Shown piece by piece: positions 55,418 to 64,000 of a stretch of 64,000 nt of DNA. The stretch is from Candidatus Borrarchaeota archaeon. Its GTDB lineage: Archaea; Asgardarchaeota; Sifarchaeia; Borrarchaeales; Borrarchaeaceae. The DNA lies in the NCBI GenBank assembly GCA_016840645.1, contig JAEORY010000001.1, forward strand, positions 1-64,000, read 5' to 3'. Both the position numbers and the translations under genes were made by a program. Under the pieces are notes generated by a model. It did no database searches. It was given only the letters and a program-made list of their open reading frames with translations, and had not been told where the DNA came from. The number at the start of each line of letters is the position of its first letter. Position 1 is the stretch's first letter.

Positions 55418-57222
55418 TTTAAACCGCCTATAAAATCCCACACCATTGGATCAATGTAAGAATTACGTGCCATTGTTGGTGTATTATGAAGAAATCCACT
55501 TACTCTTTCAGAGACCTCTTTAATTATTCTTTTCTTCATTCTTTTATCTATTTTCTGTCCAGCATACTTTTTTAATTCATCATAAGCAATCCTTGTGCCA
55601 TGATACGTTCTAAAATCTTTAATCGTATATTTCTTACCATCTGCTAATTCTTTCAAATATTTATTCAGCTTACTTGCCGTTATATCAGGAAATAATTTTT
55701 CCCCAGGTTTAGTATTTATTTTTCTTTCTTTGAGCCATTTTGATAATATATTATCTTTCAATCTATAACTCACAGGGATACCTTCTTTCGCAATAAAATT
55801 TAATTTAATTAAGTCGCCTTTTATTTCAATATGCTCATGTCGTAGAGTAGTTAGTCCATATGCTTTTTTCTTAGCTCTAAAATCTCTAGATGATCCTGCT
55901 CGAATAGCTGTCTTATTTTCAAGTTCTAATAAATAAGCCCTACCATCACCAGCTTTCATACCCTCTTTAATTTTATCTCTAATACCAACAAGATCATTTT
56001 TAAAAGATTTAATACGATTAAATTTTTTCCTTGCAGCCTCTTCAATATGTTCCGCTGAATATCTATATTGCCACCTGCCTGCTTTATCCAAACCTATGGC
56101 TTGTATCTTAGATTTTAAATCAGTTGATACTACTACATTTCGCCATGCGGGAGGCAAGCGCATTTTATTTAATCTTTCAAACTCTTCAGTAGATACTTCC
56201 TTCCCTTTTAAAAACCATTTTCCTTCATCATTCCTTACATAATCTTCACATGATTGTGGAACCTTCTTAAACTCAATTATAAATACTCCCTTCCATTCTA
56301 CTAAACAATTATCCATCTTCCCAATTATATTCATCGGTGCATTAGAAGAAGTAATAGGCGGCTCATAAGGCTTAACAGGCTGAGTACTTCTTACGGTATG
56401 ATAAAGCACAACACAACGGCAATTTACAATATTCCCAGGGCTACCAGAGGGATCACCGGGATAATCCAAAGCCTCTCCAGTCCTTGTAAACTTAGCATCC
56501 ATCGCAACCCGCTCACCATCTGCCGCCCTGTGCGCTATTCTTGTTCTATCATCAAGAGCTGACATCCACTCCTTTTCCATCTCTATTCTTGTGCTTCTAA
56601 CGGCTGCTTGAACTGATTTAACACCAGCGGTGTGAGTCTCTGTCCTTGCTATCCTAAGAGCTCTAACAGGATTCGTAACCCTACTATTACTCCTAATCTC
56701 TTTCGCTATCTCTTTATGGGATATCCCCTCTCCCATCCCTTTTTGAATAATACCGATAATATTCTTTTTTGTTGTCTTATGAAGACGGCGGATCTTTGAA
56801 TGCTCTGCTTGATACACCATCCACCGATCCATCTCTCCCCAGAATTCATCCTTTGGGGTTTTAGTGGCGGAAGGCGAAACATCAGCTTCATTAAACCATA
56901 AACTTCTCCCTTTTTCTTCTGCAAGTCTATTAAATGTTGACTTCAGGGATATATCCACCGCATCATATACCTTTTTAAGGAATACTTTCGCCACCCGTCG
57001 ATAGTGATTTTTAAGAGTCTCTACCATCCTTCTATACTCACTATCAACCGCGAGATCGATACCAGTTAGTAAACCCTGCTCAACAAACTTTGCTGCATTA
57101 AGATACTGACGACCAAGGATAGGCCTAAGCTCTCTTGCATAGGTATTCTCAAGTGGCTGCATTATTCGAGTCATTTCAAACAGGAAAGCCCTGCGAGCTC
57201 TTCTATTTGTAATATTAATCAT
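55414..57222 (-). CDS. Head morphogenesis protein (MuF/SPP1 gp7) fused to type IB topoisomerase
   Basis: 602 residues. Residues about 130-275 are the MuF/SPP1 gp7 minor head domain: RIARTETHTAGVKSVQAAVR, SALDDRTRIAHRAADGER and PSGSPGNIVNCRCVV. Residues about 345-602 are a compact topoisomerase IB: LPPAWRNVVVS, QAIGLDKAGRWQYRYSAEH, YGLTTLRHEHIEI, IKDFRTYHG and HNTPTMARNSYIDP. Likely catalytic residues are Arg441 (AIRAG), Lys479 (FIAKEG), Arg538 (KDFRT), Asn580 and nucleophile Tyr589, so the enzyme looks intact. MuF proteins sit near the portal, and some are ejected into the host; a topoisomerase tail could relax DNA during packaging or on entry. No toxin-like sequence seen. Confidence 0.85.
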   Translation of the reverse strand: MINITNRRARRAFLFEMTRIMQPLENTYARELRPILGRQYLNAAKFVEQGLLTGIDLAVDSEYRRMVETLKNHYRRVAKVFLKKVYDAVDISLKSTFNRLAEEKGRSLWFNEADVSPSATKTPKDEFWGEMDRWMVYQAEHSKIRRLHKTTKKNIIGIIQKGMGEGISHKEIAKEIRSNSRVTNPVRALRIARTETHTAGVKSVQAAVRSTRIEMEKEWMSALDDRTRIAHRAADGERVAMDAKFTRTGEALDYPGDPSGSPGNIVNCRCVVLYHTVRSTQPVKPYEPPITSSNAPMNIIGKMDNCLVEWKGVFIIEFKKVPQSCEDYVRNDEGKWFLKGKEVSTEEFERLNKMRLPPAWRNVVVSTDLKSKIQAIGLDKAGRWQYRYSAEHIEEAARKKFNRIKSFKNDLVGIRDKIKEGMKAGDGRAYLLELENKTAIRAGSSRDFRAKKKAYGLTTLRHEHIEIKGDLIKLNFIAKEGIPVSYRLKDNILSKWLKERKINTKPGEKLFPDITASKLNKYLKELADGKKYTIKDFRTYHGTRIAYDELKKYAGQKIDKRMKKRIIKEVSERVSGFLHNTPTMARNSYIDPMVWDFIGGLK

Positions 57223-58871
57223 TCTTCACCAGCCGCCTCAAATGTGCCGCCTCTACTATTACAATGGGATCTTGCTGACGCAGCCGTCCATGAGCCCTTT
57301 TTATATCTTAAAGCCTGTACCGACGCCTTACCATCTTTTATTCCGAATATGTAATCTACACATTTATTATCACTTCTTCTATAACAGTTAACTCTATTAA
57401 AACTATCAAATTGATCAGGGGGTTTTAAACGACAAGCATGCTCATTCGGATATGGTTTGCCTTCATCTGGCATAGCATCTGGTGGTAATTCTTTAACATC
57501 AAACGATTCATCCTTTTTATTACCACCATATGTAAAGCCAAGCATATCATCTATTTCATCATCAGAATATCCCTGCTCAATCAGATTCATTCTAATATTG
57601 TCTTCTTCTTCAACTTCCTCTTCTTCACTTTCTTCATCCTCAGCAACTCCAAGAGGGATCATCGTGGCTGGAACCAGGATGACATCACCAGGCTTATCTG
57701 TTGGCTCATACTGCTCTAATCCAACCATCTCGCGCTTTTCATTTATAGTCAGAAAGTCACTCCCTTGTGCTCTCTCCCACAGCTTATCCCTCTTATATGA
57801 AAGTGCTGGGACGTTATCGAGGATATAATCTGCAAATACATTCTCTTCTTTTTGGAAAAGCCAATTATTCAGCTCACCTTTAAAATAATTCAAATAAAAG
57901 AATATAGTAGTTTCCCAAAAATCAGCCCTCGCTTCGCGATAGTTAGCATAGGTACTATCACCAGGGATACCAAGAAGCTGAGGTGGTACTCCATAACCAA
58001 GCGCGATCCTTCTTGCCAATTCCCTACCACCCTCTGTGAAATCGAGATCTTTTGGTGCCCAGGCGTACGGTTCAGCCTTTGTCCCGGATTCACCAGTTAT
58101 AATAATATTCTTCCCAGCATTCTTCGCACCCGTATGCTGTTCACGAAGGTGACGTTCGAGGGCATCAAATCCCTCCTCCCCGAGTGCACCAACAAGGGTA
58201 AACACCATCCCAGGACGGCCCTCATTATCAAGTATTGATTTGTTCCATTCAGTAGCTTGATTTGATGAATCTATCTCTCTGGCGGTGGGCTCTGTCACCG
58301 ATGCTCCCCACCAATCATCAGTCGGGTGGAATGATTTTAATTGCAATACATCACATTGACCTGTAATGTCATCAACCTCCCAATTAGTTTCATTCGAGCC
58401 AACCCGATAGGTAAAGCCGGATAGCTTTCCTTCAGATGTATTTATCTTCATCCTATCAGGTCTTAATACATAGAGTTCCTTTGGGATACCTTTATTTTTT
58501 CCTGACGATGGGGATACTCTCTCAATAAATGAATTACCACAAATCAACAAATATGAGGTCAACGATAGCATCAGAAATTCAAAACTATCACTTGGATTTG
58601 CTCTATGGAATAGATCATTTACAGGATGTTCTAAGAAATATTCTCTGTTATCATCATCGATATTCTTGAATACTTTCCAAGGGACGGAACAGACTGATTT
58701 AGCTATCTTATCTATACACTTGAAAGCGATGACATTCTTGAGATAGGATTCCTTTGCAAAGTTTTCATAATCGTTAGGTGTCCATACTGCCCCACCCATA
58801 CCAACAGAAACCATCCCGGCTGTTCTGCTTTCTTTCCTCTCGCCTCTTTTAAACCAATTAAAAAATCTCAT
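57219..58871 (-). CDS. Portal protein, HK97 type
   Basis: 550 residues from ATG 58871 (GAGGGG upstream); an ATG at 58892 is possible. NVIAFKCIDKIAKSVCSVPW, KNKGIPKELYVLRPDRMKIN, FHPTDDWWGASVTEPTARE, GVPPQLLGIPGDSTYANYRE and NNWLFQKEENVFADYILDN are the phage portal signature. About 70 C-terminal residues (HACRLKPPDQFDSFNRVNC ... SWTAASARSHCNSRGGTFE) are a Cys-rich domain that also appears fused to other phage head proteins. Stop overlaps the MuF gene by 4 nt. Confidence 0.9.
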   Translation of the reverse strand: MRFFNWFKRGERKESRTAGMVSVGMGGAVWTPNDYENFAKESYLKNVIAFKCIDKIAKSVCSVPWKVFKNIDDDNREYFLEHPVNDLFHRANPSDSFEFLMLSLTSYLLICGNSFIERVSPSSGKNKGIPKELYVLRPDRMKINTSEGKLSGFTYRVGSNETNWEVDDITGQCDVLQLKSFHPTDDWWGASVTEPTAREIDSSNQATEWNKSILDNEGRPGMVFTLVGALGEEGFDALERHLREQHTGAKNAGKNIIITGESGTKAEPYAWAPKDLDFTEGGRELARRIALGYGVPPQLLGIPGDSTYANYREARADFWETTIFFYLNYFKGELNNWLFQKEENVFADYILDNVPALSYKRDKLWERAQGSDFLTINEKREMVGLEQYEPTDKPGDVILVPATMIPLGVAEDEESEEEEVEEEDNIRMNLIEQGYSDDEIDDMLGFTYGGNKKDESFDVKELPPDAMPDEGKPYPNEHACRLKPPDQFDSFNRVNCYRRSDNKCVDYIFGIKDGKASVQALRYKKGSWTAASARSHCNSRGGTFEAAGEE

Positions 58872-58875
58872 TTTT

Positions 58876-59166
58876 CTATGACCCCTCATCATATATCATC
58901 AGGGAATAGGGTTCGCCTGGCGCAGTCCTTGAATCATTAAATGTAACATGAGCCCAAAAGGTCCACATACCCGATGTTCCAAGAGTTTGTCCTGCTGAAA
59001 AATCCTTATAAACGATCCCATTTAGTTCATCACTAACTGTGGCGGCCCATGAACCCTCGACCCCATTTGGATCTTTATATTTTATCACAACCGACTGGGC
59101 ACCCGAAAGTGTTTGCCCAATATGTGCGATTATTCTCAAATAATCCTGGTTTTTATATACTTTCAT
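58876..59166 (-). CDS. Small beta-rich virion protein
   Basis: 96 residues, DYLRIIAHIGQTLSGAQSVV, IKYKDPNGVEGSWAATVSDE and GMWTFWAHVTFND. Immunoglobulin-like strands as in phage head or tail attachment proteins. Near-adjacent to portal; probably a neck or decoration part. Family not sure. Confidence 0.55.
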   Translation of the reverse strand: MKVYKNQDYLRIIAHIGQTLSGAQSVVIKYKDPNGVEGSWAATVSDELNGIVYKDFSAGQTLGTSGMWTFWAHVTFNDSRTAPGEPYSLMIYDEGS

Positions 59167-59176
59167 AATCCATTCT

Positions 59177-61294
59177 CTATTTTAACGGTGAACTAAACTC
59201 TATATATCTTAAAGTAGTGACTTCAGCACTACTGCTGCTTGAACTACTACTACTTGATTCCGATGATGAGCTTGAACTTGACGACTCAGACGATGAGCTG
59301 CTTGATTCAGACGAACTTGATGAACTGCTACTTGATGATTCAGAAGACGATGACGATGATGATGAACTTGAACTTGATGACTCAGACGAACTTGATGAAC
59401 TACTGCTGCTTGATTCAGACGATGAACTTGACGAACTTGAGGATTCAGATGAGCTTGAACTGCTGCTAGAAGATTCTGAAGACGACGATGATGATTCAGA
59501 CGAGCTTGAACTACTGCTTGATGATTCTGACGACGAGCTTGACGACCGAGAAGAGGAGCTTGACGACCGAGAAGAGGAGCTTGATGATTCAGACGATGAT
59601 GATGAATGAGAAGAACTAAGACTTGATGAACTCGATGATTCAGATGAAGATGAAGACGATTCAGATGAAGATGAAGACGATTCAGATGAAGATGAGGATG
59701 ATTCTGATGACGATGACGAACTACTGCTGCTTGACATTGATGAAGATGAACTTGAACTACTACTACTTGATTCTGATGATGATGATGATCCAGACGATTC
59801 AGATGAACTTGATGATTCAGAAGATGATGAACTCGAACTTGATGATTCAGAAGATGATGAACTCGAACTTGATGATTCAGAAGAGGATGAAGAACTTGAT
59901 GAACTTGATGATTCAGAAGATGATGAACTCGAACTTGATGATTCAGAGGAACTTGAAGAACTTGAGCTTGATGATTCTGATGAACTACTACTCGATGATT
60001 CTGAAGAACTTGAGCTGCTACTCGATGATTCAGATGACGATGATGAACTGCTTGATTCTGACGATGATGATAAGCTACTACTTGACGATTTAGATGAAGA
60101 AGATGAACTTGATGATGAGGATGAGCTTGTACTTGATGAACTCGATGATTCAGAGGATGAACTCGATGATTCTGATGATGAGCTTGATGATTCCGAAGAT
60201 GAGCTACTGCTACTACTCGATCCAGATGATTCCGATGAACTACTGCTTGAAGATTGTGACGATGAACTTGATGACAGAGACGAAGATGACGATGAAACAG
60301 AGCTCGATGACTCAGATGAGCTTGAGGAATCAGAAGAACTTGAAACACCAGATGATGAGCTTGACTCAGACGAAGAAGATGAACTACTGCTACTTGACTC
60401 AGAAGATGACGATGAACTGGATGACTCTGATGAACTCGATGAGCTACTACTACTTGATTCTGATGATGACGATGAACTACTACTTGATGATTCAGACGAT
60501 GAGCTTGAAGATGAACTACTTGACTCTGATGATGAGCTTGAAGATGAACTGCTTGATTCTGATGAGGATGATGACATCTTTGATGATGCCGAAGACGAAC
60601 TTGAACTACTGCTACTTGACTGAGAAGAGGAGCTTGAAGAAAGAGAAGATGAACTTGATGACTCTGATGAACTCGATGAGCTACTACTACTTGATTCCGA
60701 TGAACTTGACGATTCCGATGAAGATGATGAGCTACTGCTTGATGATTCAGATGATGATGATGAACTCGAACTGGATGATTCAGATGAGGAAGACAAACTG
60801 CTACTGGACGATTCAGATGAAGAGCTTGAAGACGAACTTGAAGATTCAGACGAACTTGATGAACTACTGCTGCTTGATTCAGACGAACTTGAAGAACTAC
60901 TGCTTGATGATTCCGAAGATGAAGATGAGCTCGAACTTGATGATTCCGATGAACTTGATGAACTACTACTGGACGATTCTGATGATGATGATGATTCAGA
61001 AGATGAGCTACTGTTGGATGATTCGGATGAGCTTGAGCTGCTACTGCTACTTGATTCTGAAGATGACGAAGAACTGCTTGATTCAGACGAACTTGATGAT
61101 TCTGACAGCGATGATGAGCTTGAAGATTCAGACGATGAGCTTGATGATTCTGACGATGAACTTGATGACTGAGAAGACGAGCTTGACGACCGAGATGAAG
61201 AGCTTGAAGCTCTTTCCAATAATAGAGCATCACTATTTGTCTCTAATAGTAAAGAGCCGCTTTCATCCTCTAATAAAAGTTCATCAAGTGCCAT
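59177..61294 (-). CDS. Very long Ser/Glu-repeat protein
   Basis: 705 residues. About 30 N-terminal residues (MALDELLLEDESGSLLLETN...) and 16 C-terminal residues (EVTTLRYIEFSSPLK) are normal sequence; the 650 between are nearly all serine with a glutamate every 7-11 residues. Mixed codons (AGT, AGC, TCA, TCG, TCT) show selection on the protein rather than a simple expanded triplet. Located beside portal and another Ser-rich virion-like protein. Such chains are ideal O-glycosylation substrates, and the phage encodes a Maf glycosyltransferase. Function unknown; extended stalk or fibre is likely. Confidence 0.75.
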   Translation of the reverse strand: MALDELLLEDESGSLLLETNSDALLLERASSSSSRSSSSSSQSSSSSSESSSSSSESSSSSSLSESSSSSESSSSSSSSESSSSSSSSSSESSNSSSSSESSSSSESSSSSSSSSSESSSSSSSSSSESSSSSSSSSSESSSSSSSSSSESSSSSSSSSSESSSSSLSSSSESSSSSSSSSSESSSSSSSSSSESSSSSESSSSSSSSSSESSSSSSLSSSSSSQSSSSSSSSSSASSKMSSSSSESSSSSSSSSSESSSSSSSSSSESSSSSSSSSSESSSSSSSSSSESSSSSSSSESSSSSSSSSSESSSSSGVSSSSDSSSSSESSSSVSSSSSSLSSSSSSQSSSSSSSESSGSSSSSSSSSESSSSSSESSSSSSESSSSSSTSSSSSSSSSSSSKSSSSSLSSSSESSSSSSSSESSSSSSSSSESSSSSSSESSSSSSSSSSESSSSSSSSSESSSSSSSSSSSESSSSSSSSSESSSSSSSSSESSSSSESSGSSSSSESSSSSSSSSSSMSSSSSSSSSSESSSSSSESSSSSSESSSSSSESSSSSSLSSSHSSSSSESSSSSSRSSSSSSRSSSSSSESSSSSSSSSESSSSSSESSSSSSSSSESSSSSSSSSESSSSSSSSSSESSSSSSSSSSSSSESSSSSSSSSSESSSSSSESSSSSSSSESSSSSSSSSSAEVTTLRYIEFSSPLK

Positions 61295-61297
61295 CTA

Positions 61298-63319
61298 TTA
61301 AAACTCCACAATATATTTAAAGGTAGAAGGAAATTCAATTATCTCCCAATCATCAAAAACTGCTGTCAGACTGCTTGAGCTTGAACTTGCTGAGCTTGAA
61401 CTGCTACTGCTTGATTCAGACGACTCAGATGAAGATGATGATGAACTACTTGATGATTCAGATGAAGAAGAAGAACTGCTGCTACTACTGGATTCAGAGG
61501 ATGAACTTGAACTTGAACTTGATGACTCCGACGATGAAGATGATGATGATGAACTACTGCTTGATGATTCAGATGATGAAGATGAAGACGAGCTGCTTGA
61601 TTCTGACGAAGATGATGATGAACTACTTGATGATTCAGATGAACTTGACGAGCTTGAACTACTCGATTCAGATGATGATGAAGATGAACTACTGCTTGAT
61701 TCTGACGAAGATGATGATAAACTACTGCTTGATTCAGAGGAAGATGAAGATGAACTACTGCTTGAACCGCTTGATTCAGATGAAGAACTCGAACTTGAAC
61801 TGGATGACTCAGATGAAGATGATGAACTGGATGATTCCGATGACGAACTAGATGATAAAACAGATGATCTAGATGAAGATGAACTACTGCTTGAACCGCT
61901 TGATTCGGATGAAGAACTCGAACTTGAACTGGATGATTCAGATGAAGATGATGAACTGGATGATTCCGATGACGAACTAGATGATAAAACAGATGATCTA
62001 GATGATGATGAACTTGAACTTGAACCGCTTGATTCGGATGAAGAACTCGAACTTGAACTGCTTGATTCAGATGAAGATGATGAACTTGAACTAGATGACT
62101 CTGATGAAGATGAAGATGAGCTACTACTCGATGATTCTGATGAGCTTGATGAACTCGAACTGGATGATTCAGATGAAGATGATGAACTACTACTTGACGA
62201 TTCAGATGAAGATGAAGATGAAGAGCTACTCGACGATTCAGACGAAGATGATGAACTACTACTGCTGCTTGATTCAGAAGATGATGACGATTCTGATGAA
62301 GATGAAGAACTACTACTGGATGATTCAGATGAACTTGAACTTGAACTACTACTCGACTCAGACGAAGATGATGAACTCGAACTTGATGACTCAGACGATG
62401 ATGATGAAGATGAGCTTGCCGCCGCATACTCATCAAAGCCAATATCCCAAGCACTGCGGGTATCGCCATCTATGTCATCATCAAATGCGAAATTCCCATC
62501 AGCCGAAAGATCGGTGCCGTTACCACGGCAAACCGTATCATCACTATCTAGATGATAATCGTCATTATCTGAATCTACATAGGTTGGATTTCCCTCTCCT
62601 TCGTCTATGTTGGTCGTATCGGTTACTGTTCCGCTGATCCCAACTGTTGCTTTTAATACATTATTTGTTGCATAAATAGTTCCAGTGGTTGTACCTGATT
62701 CGTTTATCCCTTTGTCTATAGTATGAATTGTATTGTTAAAAATATAAATATCGCCAGCTGGTTCTTGGCAACGTACACCCTCATTACTATCTAATAATAA
62801 ATTATTGACAAAATATACTTCACCGGAATCAGGTCGGCCATATATACATCTATTGTCCACTCCTGCATTCGTACTTTCGTAAACCAGGCAACCAACAACA
62901 GCCGAATAACCAGAGTTAGAATCAAATTGTATGGTATTAATATAATTATTACCCGAAGTTGTTTTTGCTACAAGGTCTTGAATATACTGATATTCTTCGT
63001 CACAATTAATGACATAATTTTCTGGTGCCGATCTATGAAATTCGGCGCAACTGCCATCACTTTTCGGAATACCGGAGTGTTTTGCCCCAGATGCAGGGCG
63101 GACAATACGGCAATAAGCAGCAGAATAAGTACCGCCACCCAGGATGACTCTATCATCATGCGCCCCGGCATAAACCTCTAAAACCTCTGAAACCTCAGAA
63201 GAAGTTAAATCATTATCAGTAGCCGCCTCCCATGTAGCAACAGACGAGTAGTCCTTACCACCACCAGAATCATAGCTACTGACATTTTCGTTTGTACCGG
63301 TTCTGCGACTGCTTGCCAT
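61298..63319 (-). CDS. Beta-helix head domain followed by long Ser/Glu repeat
   Basis: 673 residues. N-terminal 300 residues: DYSSVATWEAATDNDLTSSE, ILGGGTYSAAYCRIVRPA, then right-handed beta-helix-like rungs (VYFVNNLLLDSNEGVRCQEP, IYIFNNTIHTIDKGINES, TIYATNNVLKATVGISG) and the WDIGFDEYAAA end seen in parallel beta-helix proteins. The rest to about residue 650 is Ser with spaced Glu, then a short normal C terminus (TAVFDDWEIIEFPSTFKYI). Resembles a carbohydrate-binding fibre on a Ser-rich stalk. The C-terminal tail and that of its neighbour both end in short hydrophobic strands. Confidence 0.75.
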   Translation of the reverse strand: MASSRRTGTNENVSSYDSGGGKDYSSVATWEAATDNDLTSSEVSEVLEVYAGAHDDRVILGGGTYSAAYCRIVRPASGAKHSGIPKSDGSCAEFHRSAPENYVINCDEEYQYIQDLVAKTTSGNNYINTIQFDSNSGYSAVVGCLVYESTNAGVDNRCIYGRPDSGEVYFVNNLLLDSNEGVRCQEPAGDIYIFNNTIHTIDKGINESGTTTGTIYATNNVLKATVGISGTVTDTTNIDEGEGNPTYVDSDNDDYHLDSDDTVCRGNGTDLSADGNFAFDDDIDGDTRSAWDIGFDEYAAASSSSSSSSESSSSSSSSSSESSSSSSSSSSESSSSSSSSSSESSSSSESSSSSSSSSSSESSSSSSSSSSSESSSSSSSSSSESSSSSSSSSSESSSSSSSSSSSESSSSSSSSSSESSSSSSSSSSESSGSSSSSSSSRSSVLSSSSSSESSSSSSSSESSSSSSSSSSESSGSSSSSSSSRSSVLSSSSSSESSSSSSSSESSSSSSSSSSESSGSSSSSSSSSSESSSSLSSSSSESSSSSSSSSSESSSSSSSSSSESSSSSSSSSSESSSSSSSSSSESSSSSSSSSSSSSESSSSSSSSSSESSSSSSSSSSSESSSSSSSSSSESSESSSSSSSSASSSSSSLTAVFDDWEIIEFPSTFKYIVEF
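61761..62070 (-). repeat. 129-bp tandem repeat inside the Ser-rich gene
   Basis: Units beginning CTTGAACCGC lie at 61761, 61890 and 62019, 129 bp (43 codons) apart, with few differences between the first two and a partial third. The unit encodes the only stretch with Arg/Val/Leu/Gly in the repeat (GSSSSSSSSRSSVLSSS). It is recent, in-frame amplification of a Ser-rich block. Confidence 0.85.
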
Positions 63320-63789
63320 TACAGGTAATTTCCAGTGACCTTATCAAACACAAGCCCTTCAACTCGAAAAGGCTTTCGAGGTGCAAGATAAGTTAGATTA
63401 TCTTCATCCAAAATCATAAATGGTTGATAGATATCATTCGGGTTTTTTGCTCGATCAATATCAAAATCAGGAAAGTATTCTTTTAAGGTTCTTAACGGAA
63501 TACAATAACGGCGCTTTTCATATCTTTTCCGCTTTTCCTCAAACCATCCTAAATATAGAGTTTTATCGTCAAATGCAGGCCCATCAAGTTTCCACAAATC
63601 TGTTTCTTCAAGCCCCTCAATTCTTAACCATATATAATCTTTTGTTTCCTTTGTACCGATCACATAATGAGGGTTGCGGACCGCAATAATATCTCCCACA
63701 CAAGCCCTTTCGCTCGCTGGTATGTCGGGGCGATTAACAGTCAACACCGCCACTTCTACAACCGGCCATTTTCTCCAACGATAACCCAT
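63319..63789 (-). CDS. Hypothetical structural-region protein
   Basis: 156 residues from ATG 63789 (AAAGGA upstream; an in-frame TTG at 63795 is less likely). Trp/Tyr/Arg-rich with PVVEVAVLTVNRPDIPASER, GDIIAVRNPHYVIGTKE and PRKPFRVEGLVFDKVTG. No family recognised. It starts 2 nt after its upstream neighbour's stop and abuts the Ser-rich gene, so it belongs to the structural operon. Confidence 0.6.
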   Translation of the reverse strand: MGYRWRKWPVVEVAVLTVNRPDIPASERACVGDIIAVRNPHYVIGTKETKDYIWLRIEGLEETDLWKLDGPAFDDKTLYLGWFEEKRKRYEKRRYCIPLRTLKEYFPDFDIDRAKNPNDIYQPFMILDEDNLTYLAPRKPFRVEGLVFDKVTGNYL

Positions 63790-63791
63790 GA

Positions 63792-63995
63792 TCAATCATC
63801 CTTTGATATTCGATTAACTACCGCATCCTTTAAATCCTGCAATGTTTTATTCGGCAGATTTGGCAAGGCCGCAACACCCGTTTTTACATCAGCGAGATTG
63901 TTCGCATTTGCTATGACCGTCTTATAGTCCATCAGCCATTCACGGACTGCGTTAAACTGATGCTCGATTAAAACATCAAATGTAGCTACCAGCAA
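63792..63995 (-). CDS. Partial hypothetical protein at window edge
   Basis: At least 67 residues (LLVATFDVLIEHQFNAVREW..., ending VVNRISKDD) from a TTG near the window end; the frame is still open at the edge, so the start is probably outside. Helical. Family unknown. Confidence 0.5.
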   Translation of the reverse strand: MLVATFDVLIEHQFNAVREWLMDYKTVIANANNLADVKTGVAALPNLPNKTLQDLKDAVVNRISKDD

Positions 63996-64000
63996 TCGCC

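Noticed and set aside
59209..61320. Long His/Gln-rich and Met/Leu-rich frames on both strands over the Ser-rich genes
   Set aside because: These are other-frame readings of Ser/Glu codon repeats, with biased single-residue composition and no ribosome binding sites or proper context.

Overview
The window is one continuous piece of the genome of a large tailed bacteriophage (contractile-tailed, myovirus type) or prophage. It is AT-rich by eye, uses the standard code, and is packed with overlapping genes. The tail genes follow the Mu order (gp37-like, DUF2635, sheath, tube, frameshifted chaperone, tape measure, gp43/44/45/46/47/48-like baseplate), while the head genes are HK97-type (portal, protease, major capsid). 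There is no terminase, integrase, RNA polymerase or recognisable lysis cassette, so the genome continues outside the window. The host cannot be named; the nonulosonic acid and Maf genes suggest a Gram-negative, flagellated or glycosylating bacterium.

Layout. 124-4966 (+): a 7-deazaguanine DNA-modification operon (folE, queD, a large radical-SAM enzyme, a GT-B glycosyltransferase, and a dpdA-like DNA transglycosylase). 4963-13219 (+): replication genes (sliding clamp, DNA polymerase III alpha fused to a uracil-DNA-glycosylase-like domain), four tiny MKIYxAG proteins and a helicase-methyltransferase fusion, carrying the footprint of an unequal crossover between clamp and polymerase. 13191-17973 (+): clamp loader, gp32-like SSB, RecA/UvsX-like recombinase and RuvC-like resolvase. 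17966-23452 (+): small accessory genes and an SbcCD complex whose SbcC is split into two separate genes. 23445-34048 (+): a nonulosonic (pseudaminic/legionaminic-like) sugar pathway ending in a 970-residue Maf-type glycosyltransferase with TPRs. 34148-35626: a TIGR-Tas-like system, two arrays of alternating 10-nt repeats and 8-nt variable spacers (36-nt period) flanking a nuclease-less Nop/IS110-C-terminal-like protein. 35636-64000 (-): tail fibre/tailspike, baseplate, tail, connector and capsid genes, then portal and two very long Ser/Glu-repeat proteins.

How it fits together. The phage protects and copies its own DNA (deazaguanine base, possibly sugar-decorated; methyltransferase; own polymerase, clamp, loader, recombination). 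It carries a complete-looking surface glycosylation module that could act on host flagellin or, attractively, on its own Ser-rich virion proteins. It also encodes a compact dual-spacer RNA-guided locus. The most remarkable items are the TIGR-Tas-like locus, a head-morphogenesis (MuF/SPP1 gp7) protein fused to an apparently intact type IB topoisomerase, a QTMAN-like glycosyltransferase inside the deazaguanine operon, the PolIII-UDG fusion, the split SbcC, and a structured 75-80-nt element present four times in intergenic gaps.

All identifications come from reading motifs and gene order; no database search was run.
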